A stretch of DNA of 6,702 nucleotides from the NCBI GenBank assembly GCA_947462525.1, contig CANHPK010000086.1, positions 1-6,702 of the forward strand, read 5' to 3'. The translations under genes and the position numbers were made by a program. A model generated the notes under the pieces. The model was not told where the DNA came from, did no database searches, and was given only the letters and a program-made list of their open reading frames with translations. This DNA is from Roseiflexaceae bacterium (lineage in GTDB: Bacteria > Chloroflexota > Chloroflexia > Chloroflexales > Roseiflexaceae). Of this stretch, positions 1-5,754 are shown one piece after another (position 1 is the first letter of the stretch; the number at the start of each line of letters is the position of its first letter).

Positions 1-33
1 GCGGCTGCTGTAGCTAATACCCCAGGAGCAGTC

Positions 34-1185
34 ATGGATCTTGCCACCCGACGTGCCTTCTGGGCCGCATTCGCCGCCACTATCTGCTTCTTTGCAGCGT
101 TCTATGCGCTCATCGTGCCGTTACCGCTGTACATGCAGGCAGAAGGCATCTCGGATTGGCATATCGGTATCGTTATGGGCGCGTTCGGGATTGCGTCACT
201 CGTTGGTCGTCCGTTTGCGGGCGCACTCAGTGACCGCTATGGGGTCCGTCCGGTGATTGTCTACGGCACCATAGCGCTGGCGGTGGGCGGCAGCATGGTG
301 GGATTAACTACCAACGTTGCATTGCTGTTTGTGCTGCGGCTTTTGCAGGCATCGGGCTATGTGGCGTTCACCACTGCTGCCACAGCCCTCGTGTCGGGGC
401 TGGTCGCCGCATCGCACCGTGGCACCGCCTTGGCACGCTATGGCACCGCTGCCAACATCGCAATCACCATTGTGCCGCTGGTGGTCAGTAGTGCGTTACC
501 AATCATTGGGACGCGCGGTGCATTTGTTGCCACGGGGATTGCCGCATGCATCGCGGGCCTCGTCATCTGGCAAATCGTTCCTGCCCAAGCCACACCAAAC
601 GAGCCGCCTGCACGGTTTTCGTTGCTCTCGTTCCCACGAGTCCTTTGGCCAGCAATGGCAACGACATTCTGCTTTGGGGTGGGGTTCGGCGCCTACTTCC
701 AGTATCTGCCGCTCTTGGCTGAGCGGCGCGACATCAGCCCGATCGGCCCAGTCTACGTTGCTTACGGTGTCGCCATAATTGCGACCCGGCTGCTCAGCGG
801 TCGATTCATCGACGGTGCTGACCGGCGCACGGTGCTGCTGCCCGCCACGGTATTAACGGTCGTGGGTATGATCCTGTTTGCCCTCGCGGATAGTCTGCCG
901 TTGCTCATGCTCGCCGCTGCCTGTACCGCCAGTGGCGGCGGCTTGTCGCACCCGGCGTTGATTGCCATCCATGTGGACCGCGTCGCTGAACGCGGTAAGG
1001 CAACCGCGGCATTCTACTTGGCCTTTGATGTGGGTATCGGGATAGGCTCGTGGCTGTTGGCTGCGGTGCTCCACTACGCTGGCATCAGCATGTTGTATGT
1101 GGCTGCTGCCGTCGCATCTGCCTGTGCGTTGATCGCATTGCGCAGGATCCGCCCCATTCCGTCCCTTGTGTCAGAGAACACGTAA
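34..1185 (+). CDS. Major facilitator superfamily (MFS) transporter
   Basis: This 383-residue, very hydrophobic protein has the length and layout of a 12-helix MFS permease, two six-helix halves joined by a hydrophilic loop at about residues 182-203. The loop between helices 2 and 3 carries the family's motif A (GALSDRYGVRPV, residues 63-74). A degenerate copy, GRFIDGADRR, lies at the matching place in the second half (256-265). Helix 4 carries an Arg (R102, in LRLLQASG) typical of proton-coupled members. It probably exports or imports a small molecule across the inner membrane by proton exchange; the substrate cannot be read from sequence. The ATG at 34 is chosen because AGGAG (24-28) lies 5 bases upstream. 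The same frame stays open to the window edge, so a longer start cannot be fully excluded. It converges on the operon from the other strand, and two hairpins separate them. Confidence 0.9.
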   Translation: MDLATRRAFWAAFAATICFFAAFYALIVPLPLYMQAEGISDWHIGIVMGAFGIASLVGRPFAGALSDRYGVRPVIVYGTIALAVGGSMVGLTTNVALLFVLRLLQASGYVAFTTAATALVSGLVAASHRGTALARYGTAANIAITIVPLVVSSALPIIGTRGAFVATGIAACIAGLVIWQIVPAQATPNEPPARFSLLSFPRVLWPAMATTFCFGVGFGAYFQYLPLLAERRDISPIGPVYVAYGVAIIATRLLSGRFIDGADRRTVLLPATVLTVVGMILFALADSLPLLMLAAACTASGGGLSHPALIAIHVDRVAERGKATAAFYLAFDVGIGIGSWLLAAVLHYAGISMLYVAAAVASACALIALRRIRPIPSLVSENT

Positions 1186-1268
1186 AAAAGGTATCGCGCC
1201 GTCCCCGACAGGGGTGTCCAGCGGTCCGCATACTCCTGTTGACATACAGGGTTTGAGCATCGAAAACA

Positions 1269-1286
1269 CCGGCACGCCGGATTTTT
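1269..1286. terminator. Possible bidirectional intrinsic terminator 1
   Basis: The short GC hairpin CCGGC-AC-GCCGG (1269-1280) is followed on the plus strand by A and five Ts (1282-1286). On the minus strand it is followed, after two bases, by four Ts (the As at 1263-1266). It lies 83 bases beyond the stop codon of the MFS gene and about 90 bases beyond that of the convergent gene, so it could stop transcripts from both sides. The stem is short (4-5 bp), so this is only a moderate call. Confidence 0.5.
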
Positions 1287-1324
1287 GCGACACCCTCCCC
1301 CGTTGTCGTGTGTGCCGTACGCAT

Positions 1325-1360
1325 GCAACACCCCGTCTGCCCAGCAGACGGGGTTGTTGC
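1325..1360. terminator. Strong hairpin between convergent genes, likely terminator 2
   Basis: GCAACACCCCGTCTGC (1325-1340) pairs with 1344-1360 around a CCA loop, with a single extra T bulged in the second arm. The core stem is CCCCGTCTGC/GCAGACGGGG. The T-rich TTGTTG after the core on the plus strand, and TGTTG on the minus strand, could serve as weak release tracts in both directions. It begins only 14 bases after the stop codon of the minus-strand surface-protein gene (TGA at 1375-1377), which is where a terminator for the three-gene operon would be expected. Confidence 0.65.
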
Positions 1361-1374
1361 AGTCGCTCGTGGCA

Positions 1375-3240
1375 TCAGAGGTTCGAAAAGCTTTCTTCGA
1401 TGTAATACTCGAGGTCATCGGCGGCGAAGTCATCGTCCGAAATAGAGAGGTCGTCGTCGCTCAAATCGACATCCGACTCGTAGGACCCATCGCCCGTCTC
1501 GTCGATGTTGTAATCCAGATACTCACCCTCGGTGTCGATCGAATCGATGTCGAACTCCACAGAACTGCCGTCCAACGTGGCCACATCATCGATCGAAAAG
1601 GCGACGTCACCCTCGGCATCACTGGTCACAATATCGAGATCATAGGCACCTTCATCGTTGCCATCGATGACAAAGGTCCCGTCTTCGTCGTTGTAGCTGA
1701 AGGTCACACGCTGATCGGCAGCCAAATCGTAGTCCGTGAGCTGCGTGCTATACGCCGTGTCAGACTCTTCGTCTTCGTCAGCGAAGTAGATATCGGTGTC
1801 GTCGTCCCCGCTACTATCCAGCCACAGCTCGTCGAGTCCATCGCCGAACCCGATTTCGGTCGCTTCTTCGGACACTGCCAAATCATCGATGCGTATGACT
1901 TTGCCGTCGTTGAATGCACTAATAGCGTACGAGTCAGTGACACTACTGGTCATCTGCAACGAGATGGTTTCGCCTGCGGGGATCCGAATCATCGGTGCAC
2001 CACGGTTGTCCCATACACTCGGGCCAGATTTGACGACCGATATCGACGCGCCGTCGATTTCGTTAATCAGCTCCCCATCCAAATATCCGATGCGGCGACC
2101 GTCTGGGGTCACAAAAAGCGACGATACTTCGGTGTCGGATGTCTCGTTGCTGATGTCCGAGAGAAAAAACACTGTGCTACCTTTGCCGCCGGTGCTCCCT
2201 TTGGCCCCGGCACAGAAGTCGCAGTCTTGGAGAACGATGCGTGGTGCCGAAGGGGTGAGTTCGAGTGTCTGCGAAGCGGCATCGCCCTCGTACAGGTCAC
2301 TTTCGATGTCCGGGTTGGGCGACCCATCGTACGACCACGTATTGGCGACCATATCGACCACGATTTGCCGTTCTTGACCGGGGTAGTTATTGTCGTAGAT
2401 AAGAATCGCGACGGTTCGGTCGTCCAGCGGTTCGATCCCAATCGGCGTGACCGCATGTCCACCGGTGTAGTCGCGTTTGTAGAACCCAATGGTATAAATA
2501 TGCTCTGGGGAAGGATCGTCTTGCATCCATTGCGACAGCCGTTTGACGATAGCAACAGGGGTATCGGTGACAAATGAGTCGGTGGTCGGCGTGGTCATCT
2601 GCGTTGCCCACCAGTAGGCTATCTCGCCCTGGAGCGCATCGTTGCTGTACAAATCGAGTTCAGCGGTTTGTGCAGCGCCAAAAGACCGCAACGCCACGAG
2701 GTCGTGGTACAGATGCACACTGAGGACTGCCATGCCTTCGCAGTGCCCGCCATCCATTGCATTGTTGATTTGACGCATCCATTGGCGGGATGCCGGGGAC
2801 AACGTACAGACGTCGTTTTTGATACGGCTACACACCACATCGCCGAACATCCGTTGCATGTCCGCCGCTTTGAGGTTGCGAATGCCTGGTTCGTTTCCGT
2901 AGTTTTCGAACGAAAACCCATCGCGATTGACATCGAACCCACTGCGTGCCCGCAAATCGGACCAGTCGCTGACCGGGTTCGATTGTGGGGTAGCGGTCCG
3001 TCGACGGCGTGGGGTCTTGGTGGGTACGCGGGTGCGAGTCGCGTTGACACCGGTCACATCGGTGGCGGAGTCGCTTTCGCCTACCAGACCGGCGTCAGCT
3101 GATTCGGTGACAACTGTCGGTTCGATGACGGCGACGGCGTCGCCGTCGGTCGTGTTGAATGCTTCGACAATCGCCCATACTGCGACGGCGATGATGATGT
3201 AGACAATAAGGCTTTTGCGTGAACGTGGTTTTTTTGTCAT
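1375..3240 (-). CDS. Membrane-anchored protein with cysteine-peptidase-like domain and acidic tail
   Basis: I do not recognise a named family for this 621-residue protein. It starts with a Lys/Arg-rich segment (residues 3-9), then one membrane helix (about 11-28), so the rest should lie outside the cell. A Thr/Pro/Arg linker (69-86) follows. Residues about 100-300 look like a papain-like fold: RDGFSFENYGN (106-116), DGGHCEGMAV (163-172, candidate nucleophile C167), GGHAVTPIGI (260-269, candidate H262) and IYDNNYPG (281-288, candidate D283 or an adjacent Asn). A DCDFC pair (C340, C343) and Gly-rich stretch lead into a probable beta-rich region (374-450). From 451 on, about 60 of 171 residues are Asp or Glu, with one Arg and no Lys. 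The start at 3240 is chosen because GAGGAG (3248-3253) lies 7 bases upstream; the ATG at 3255 would translate that site itself. The gene follows the deaminase gene by 31 bases. The peptidase role is inference from order and spacing of Cys, His and Asp/Asn; a non-catalytic role is possible. Confidence 0.8.
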   Translation of the reverse strand: MTKKPRSRKSLIVYIIIAVAVWAIVEAFNTTDGDAVAVIEPTVVTESADAGLVGESDSATDVTGVNATRTRVPTKTPRRRRTATPQSNPVSDWSDLRARSGFDVNRDGFSFENYGNEPGIRNLKAADMQRMFGDVVCSRIKNDVCTLSPASRQWMRQINNAMDGGHCEGMAVLSVHLYHDLVALRSFGAAQTAELDLYSNDALQGEIAYWWATQMTTPTTDSFVTDTPVAIVKRLSQWMQDDPSPEHIYTIGFYKRDYTGGHAVTPIGIEPLDDRTVAILIYDNNYPGQERQIVVDMVANTWSYDGSPNPDIESDLYEGDAASQTLELTPSAPRIVLQDCDFCAGAKGSTGGKGSTVFFLSDISNETSDTEVSSLFVTPDGRRIGYLDGELINEIDGASISVVKSGPSVWDNRGAPMIRIPAGETISLQMTSSVTDSYAISAFNDGKVIRIDDLAVSEEATEIGFGDGLDELWLDSSGDDDTDIYFADEDEESDTAYSTQLTDYDLAADQRVTFSYNDEDGTFVIDGNDEGAYDLDIVTSDAEGDVAFSIDDVATLDGSSVEFDIDSIDTEGEYLDYNIDETGDGSYESDVDLSDDDLSISDDDFAADDLEYYIEESFSNL

Positions 3241-3247
3241 CGAGCGT

Positions 3248-3253
3248 CTCCTC
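3248..3253 (-). promoter_or_regulatory. Ribosome-binding site that fixes the start of the surface protein
   Basis: On the minus strand this is GAGGAG, 7 bases before the ATG at 3240. It overlaps codons of the longer reading frame that begins at 3255, which argues that 3240 is the true start. Confidence 0.75.
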
Positions 3254-3271
3254 ATTCATGCAGGGGTTCAG

Positions 3272-4288
3272 TCAGTCGCGCACCCAATCGGGGTGGGTAG
3301 ACAGGGTTGCATGCAATGCGGCGCGGCCTTCGGGTGCGAGCCACGAGACATCGACTGCGTTTTCGATGAGACGACAGATATCGCGCCGCGTCAGCCCATA
3401 GACATCGACCAGCGCTGCATATTCGTCGGTGAGGGTATTATGGAACATTTTCGGGTCGTCTGTATTAATAGTCACACACATCCCGCGTGCAATAAACATC
3501 CCGACGGGGTGTGCCGCAATCGATGGGTAGACATTGGTACGTACATTCGACAACGGACAACACTCCAGGGCGAGATTGTGCGCGACATAATACTCTACCA
3601 ACGCAGGGTCTTCGACGGCCCGGCCGGCATGGCCGATGCGCTCTGGCAGGAGGGCGTTGATGGCACCCCAGATGCTCGCAGGACCGGCTGCCTCGCCGGC
3701 GTGGACCGTTGTGTGCAAGCCGTAGCTCCGCGCCAGCGCAAACACCGGTGCGAATGGTTCGGGTGGGTGTGATTGCTCTGACCCGCCCAGCCCTATCCCC
3801 ACGACGCCCAAATGGCGTAGGGCAGCGACCTCGTGCACCGTCTGCATGGCTCGTTCGATCGGTGAGTCACGCACGACGTCGCAGATGAGCAGCACCGTCG
3901 TCTCGGCACAGCGGTCGAGCCCGGTGCGGATTGCAGCAGTAATTGCAGCGATGCTGAACCCGAGTGCGCGGAAGTCCGTCGGCGAATAGTGCGCCTCGAC
4001 ATAGATGATGTTCTGCGCTGCGAAGTCTCGGGCGACTGCTTCGGCTAGCAGCGTAAAGTCGTCGAGGCTACGGATGTAGCGATTCTTCCATACCCACATC
4101 TCGATGAAGTGGGCAAAGTCGGTATAGACAAAGCGCTGCTCCAACGCCGCACGGGTGGGGACGCTCGGGTCACCCCCGTAGCGCTGCACGAGCTCCCACA
4201 GCGTGTCGAGCGGGATTGAGCCTTCGAGGTGGACATGCAGTTCTACTTTGGGGATGGCGTCAAACCACCGAGTGGGGATGTCTGTCAT
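3272..4288 (-). CDS. Adenosine deaminase-family enzyme
   Basis: This 338-residue protein is a metal-dependent amidohydrolase of the adenosine deaminase family, which hydrolyses the 6-amino group of adenosine to give inosine and ammonia in the cytoplasm. All expected active-site residues are visible: the metal ligands H18 and H20 (HVHLEG), H196 with the proton shuttle E199 (HAGE), H220 (ERIGHA), and D277/D278 (NTDDP). The CPLSN motif is at 244-248. The length matches bacterial members. Two places differ from textbook adenosine deaminases: the substrate-contact loop reads GIGLGGSEQSHPPEPF (164-179), and RIGHG is RIGHA. A substrate such as aminodeoxyfutalosine or another adenine nucleoside is therefore possible. 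The position 60 bases after ahcY, whose product is adenosine, favours adenosine. The ATG at 4288 is chosen because the conserved domain starts about 15 residues later and GAGGA lies 10 bases upstream; a GTG at 4333 would begin inside a perfect palindrome. Confidence 0.9.
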   Translation of the reverse strand: MTDIPTRWFDAIPKVELHVHLEGSIPLDTLWELVQRYGGDPSVPTRAALEQRFVYTDFAHFIEMWVWKNRYIRSLDDFTLLAEAVARDFAAQNIIYVEAHYSPTDFRALGFSIAAITAAIRTGLDRCAETTVLLICDVVRDSPIERAMQTVHEVAALRHLGVVGIGLGGSEQSHPPEPFAPVFALARSYGLHTTVHAGEAAGPASIWGAINALLPERIGHAGRAVEDPALVEYYVAHNLALECCPLSNVRTNVYPSIAAHPVGMFIARGMCVTINTDDPKMFHNTLTDEYAALVDVYGLTRRDICRLIENAVDVSWLAPEGRAALHATLSTHPDWVRD

Positions 4289-4298
4289 GGTGTGGCGG

Positions 4299-4303
4299 TC
4301 CTC
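4299..4303 (-). promoter_or_regulatory. Ribosome-binding site of the deaminase gene, abutting a hairpin
   Basis: On the minus strand this reads GAGGA, 10 bases before the ATG at 4288. It touches the foot of the palindrome at 4304-4334, so folding of the leader RNA there could affect ribosome access. Confidence 0.5.
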
Positions 4304-4334
4304 GGTGGGGAACAATCGCCGATTGTTCCCCACC
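4304..4334. repeat. Perfect 15-bp inverted repeat with a 1-base centre
   Basis: GGTGGGGAACAATCG (4304-4318), a single C (4319), then the exact reverse complement (4320-4334). It fills half of the 60-base gap between the ahcY stop codon and the deaminase start. No T tract follows on the minus strand, so it is not a standard intrinsic terminator for ahcY. In DNA it would suit a dimeric regulator; in RNA it would form a very stable hairpin able to block 3' decay or tune expression of the second gene. Confidence 0.85.
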
Positions 4335-4348
4335 TATCGGAGAGAAGC

Positions 4349-5608
4349 CTAGGTGCCTTCTTGCCAGCTGTGGAGGTACGTGTCTTGTTCTGTCGTCAAG
4401 ACGTCGTAGCGGATGCCCATTGCCTGCAATTTGATCGAGGCAATCATCGTATCAAAGCTCTGCGGCAATGTATGGACGATTTTGGCCATCGTTGAGGCGT
4501 TGCGGGCCAACATCTCAGATGCGAGTGCCTGATTGGCAAACGACATGTCCATCACTGCAGGGGGGTGCCCTTCGCCCGCAACGAGATTGACGAGGCGGCC
4601 TTCGCCGAGAAGGTGGAACTTCCGGCCGTCGGCGTGTACATAACTCGTCACGTGGGTGCGTGGCTGCTCTATGCGCACGGCCAGGGCTTCGAGGGCCGCG
4701 ACATCGACTTCGACATTGAAGTGACCCGCATTGGCCAACACACAGCCGTCTTTGAGCTCGGCCAGATGCTCTGGGCCGACGACCGTACGATTGCCCGTTA
4801 CAGCCACGATGATATCGGCGATGCGTACGGCATCCAGCATGGGCATAACGCGATAGCCGTCCATGGCGGCCTCGAGTGCTTTGACCGGATCGACCTCGGT
4901 CACGACAACCAATGCGCCGAGGCCAGCTGCCCGTGCAGCCACACCGCGGCCACACCAGCCATACCCGGCCACCACAATGGTACGGCCCGCCAACAACAGA
5001 TTCGTAGCGCGGATGATGCCGTCGATCGCGCTTTGGCCGGTGCCATAGCGATTGTCAAACATGTGTTTGGTGAGGGATTGGTTGACGGCGATAACAGGGA
5101 ACGGCAGGACGCCCTGTGCCTCCATTGCTTTGAAGCGCTTGACCCCTGCCGTGGTCTCTTCGGTTGCGCCCATGGGCATCACACCGGCATTGAGCCCACG
5201 TTGGAGCAAGGCACTTGTGAGGTCTGCACCGTCGTCGCAGAGCACATGCGGCTTGACATCGAGAGCGACATTGATGTGCGAACGGAAGGTGTCGAGCGAC
5301 TCGCCGCGCACCCCATAGACAGGTATTTCGTCGTGCATCACCAGCGACGCCGCCACGTCGTCTTGCGTCGACAACGGGTTCGATGCAACTAGGACGACCT
5401 CGGCACCGCCAGCCGCTAACGTGCGCATCAAAGCGGCGGTTTTGGCGGTTATATGCAGACAGACGGAGATGCGCAGTCCTTTGAGTGGTCGTTCCTTGCG
5501 GAATCGCTCGCGGATGCCCAACAGCACTGGCATGTCGCCTTCGTTCCAGTTGATTTTGTTGCGGCCGGCATCTGCCAGCGAAAGGTCAGCAATCTCGTAA
5601 TCGGCCAT
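4349..5608 (-). CDS. ahcY: Adenosylhomocysteinase (S-adenosyl-L-homocysteine hydrolase)
   Basis: This 419-residue enzyme reversibly splits S-adenosylhomocysteine, the by-product of methyltransferases, into homocysteine and adenosine using bound NAD in the cytoplasm. Visible landmarks are H52 (HITAKTA), DDGADLT (125-131), EETTAGV (150-156), the catalytic K181 with D185 and N186 (TKHMFDNRYG), the NAD-binding GYGWCGRG (215-222), E238 after the second Rossmann strand, NAGHFNVE (293-300, H296) and GEGHP (345-349). It ends in SWQEGT and lacks the C-terminal HYRY-type extension of most bacterial and eukaryotic enzymes. The cysteine that follows the FDN motif in those enzymes is Thr (T190). Both traits mark the shorter archaeal/thermophile type. 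The start at 5608 has AGGAG (5616-5620) 7 bases upstream and matches the usual N-terminus; an in-frame ATG at 5629 adds only seven residues. It is the first gene of the likely operon with the deaminase and surface-protein genes. Confidence 0.96.
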   Translation of the reverse strand: MADYEIADLSLADAGRNKINWNEGDMPVLLGIRERFRKERPLKGLRISVCLHITAKTAALMRTLAAGGAEVVLVASNPLSTQDDVAASLVMHDEIPVYGVRGESLDTFRSHINVALDVKPHVLCDDGADLTSALLQRGLNAGVMPMGATEETTAGVKRFKAMEAQGVLPFPVIAVNQSLTKHMFDNRYGTGQSAIDGIIRATNLLLAGRTIVVAGYGWCGRGVAARAAGLGALVVVTEVDPVKALEAAMDGYRVMPMLDAVRIADIIVAVTGNRTVVGPEHLAELKDGCVLANAGHFNVEVDVAALEALAVRIEQPRTHVTSYVHADGRKFHLLGEGRLVNLVAGEGHPPAVMDMSFANQALASEMLARNASTMAKIVHTLPQSFDTMIASIKLQAMGIRYDVLTTEQDTYLHSWQEGT

Positions 5609-5615
5609 GATGGTT

Positions 5616-5620
5616 CTCCT
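5616..5620 (-). promoter_or_regulatory. Ribosome-binding site that decides the ahcY start
   Basis: On the minus strand this is AGGAG, 7 bases before the ATG at 5608. The longer ATG at 5629 would lie close to the predicted transcript start and would have no such site. Confidence 0.7.
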
Positions 5621-5637
5621 GCAGGTCATTCATTCCT

Positions 5638-5665
5638 ATGATAGTGGAACTTTCCATGCGTGCAA
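5638..5665 (-). promoter_or_regulatory. Predicted housekeeping-sigma promoter of the ahcY operon
   Basis: On the minus strand a -35 box TTGCAC (5660-5665) and a -10 box TATCAT (5638-5643) are separated by 16 bases. Transcription would begin near 5631, leaving a leader of about 22 bases before the ahcY start. That is too short for a riboswitch. The call rests on consensus match and position only. Confidence 0.55.
5645..5656. promoter_or_regulatory. Palindrome in the spacer of the ahcY promoter, possible operator
   Basis: TGGAA-CT-TTCCA is a perfect 12-base palindrome lying wholly between the predicted -10 and -35 boxes of the ahcY promoter. A repressor bound here would block RNA polymerase. 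Such a short palindrome can arise by chance, so the call is weak. Confidence 0.3.
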
Positions 5666-5703
5666 AGTAGTACAACGTTTTGCCTGTGCTCTCTGAACCG
5701 CTA

Positions 5704-5712
5704 TGGTACGAT
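5704..5712 (+). promoter_or_regulatory. Predicted extended -10 promoter of the GH4 gene
   Basis: TG-G-TACGAT matches an extended -10 element (TG at 5704-5705, hexamer 5707-5712). There is no good -35 box at 17 bases. A TTGCCT (5680-5685) sits 16 bases before the alternative hexamer TATGGT (5702-5707). The start would be near 5719, with a leader of about 36 bases. Confidence 0.4.
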
Positions 5713-5743
5713 GCGCATATCCGTAGCGAAGCAGACGTGTGAG

Positions 5744-5748
5744 AGGAG
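5744..5748 (+). promoter_or_regulatory. Ribosome-binding site of the GH4 gene
   Basis: AGGAG lies 6 bases before the ATG at 5755. The Rossmann strand of the enzyme begins at residue 3, as is usual in this family, which confirms the start. Confidence 0.75.
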
Positions 5749-5754
5749 TGTGAG

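Noticed and set aside
1..33. Tail of a preceding plus-strand gene ending at the TAG (11-13) or the TAA (15-17)
   Set aside because: Only three or four codons would be visible, so any coding claim would be guesswork. Closeness to the MFS start only hints at an operon from the left.
1239..1267. TTGACA in the convergent intergenic region as a promoter
   Set aside because: The hexamer is a perfect -35 match, but the sequence 17 bases downstream (GAAAAC) is not a -10 box, and there is no gene downstream on that strand.
1285..2577. A 430-codon open reading frame on the plus strand, opposite the surface-protein gene
   Set aside because: It lies antisense to a gene with a strong ribosome-binding site and a coherent domain layout. 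It is open because Asp/Glu codons on the other strand read as stop-free Ile/Val/Arg codons here. Its start falls before the terminator-like hairpin and its product resembles no protein I know.
2934..2966. DVNRDGFSFEN in the surface protein as a calcium-binding EF-hand or dockerin loop
   Set aside because: The spacing D-x-N-x-D-G fits the first half of such a loop, but the acidic residue needed at position 12 is Tyr and no paired second loop is near. It fits better as the opening of the peptidase-like domain.
4304..4334. The palindrome as a rho-independent terminator of ahcY
   Set aside because: No run of Ts follows the stem on the minus strand; the next bases are the ribosome-binding site of the deaminase gene.
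4565..5392. A 275-codon open reading frame on the plus strand, opposite ahcY
   Set aside because: It is fully antisense to a certain adenosylhomocysteinase gene and shows no recognisable domain or good ribosome-binding site.
5609..5637. Possible S-adenosylhomocysteine or SAM riboswitch before ahcY
   Set aside because: Such switches precede ahcY in some bacteria, but the predicted leader is only about 22 bases, and the whole gap to the divergent gene shows no pseudoknot-like or multi-stem structure.
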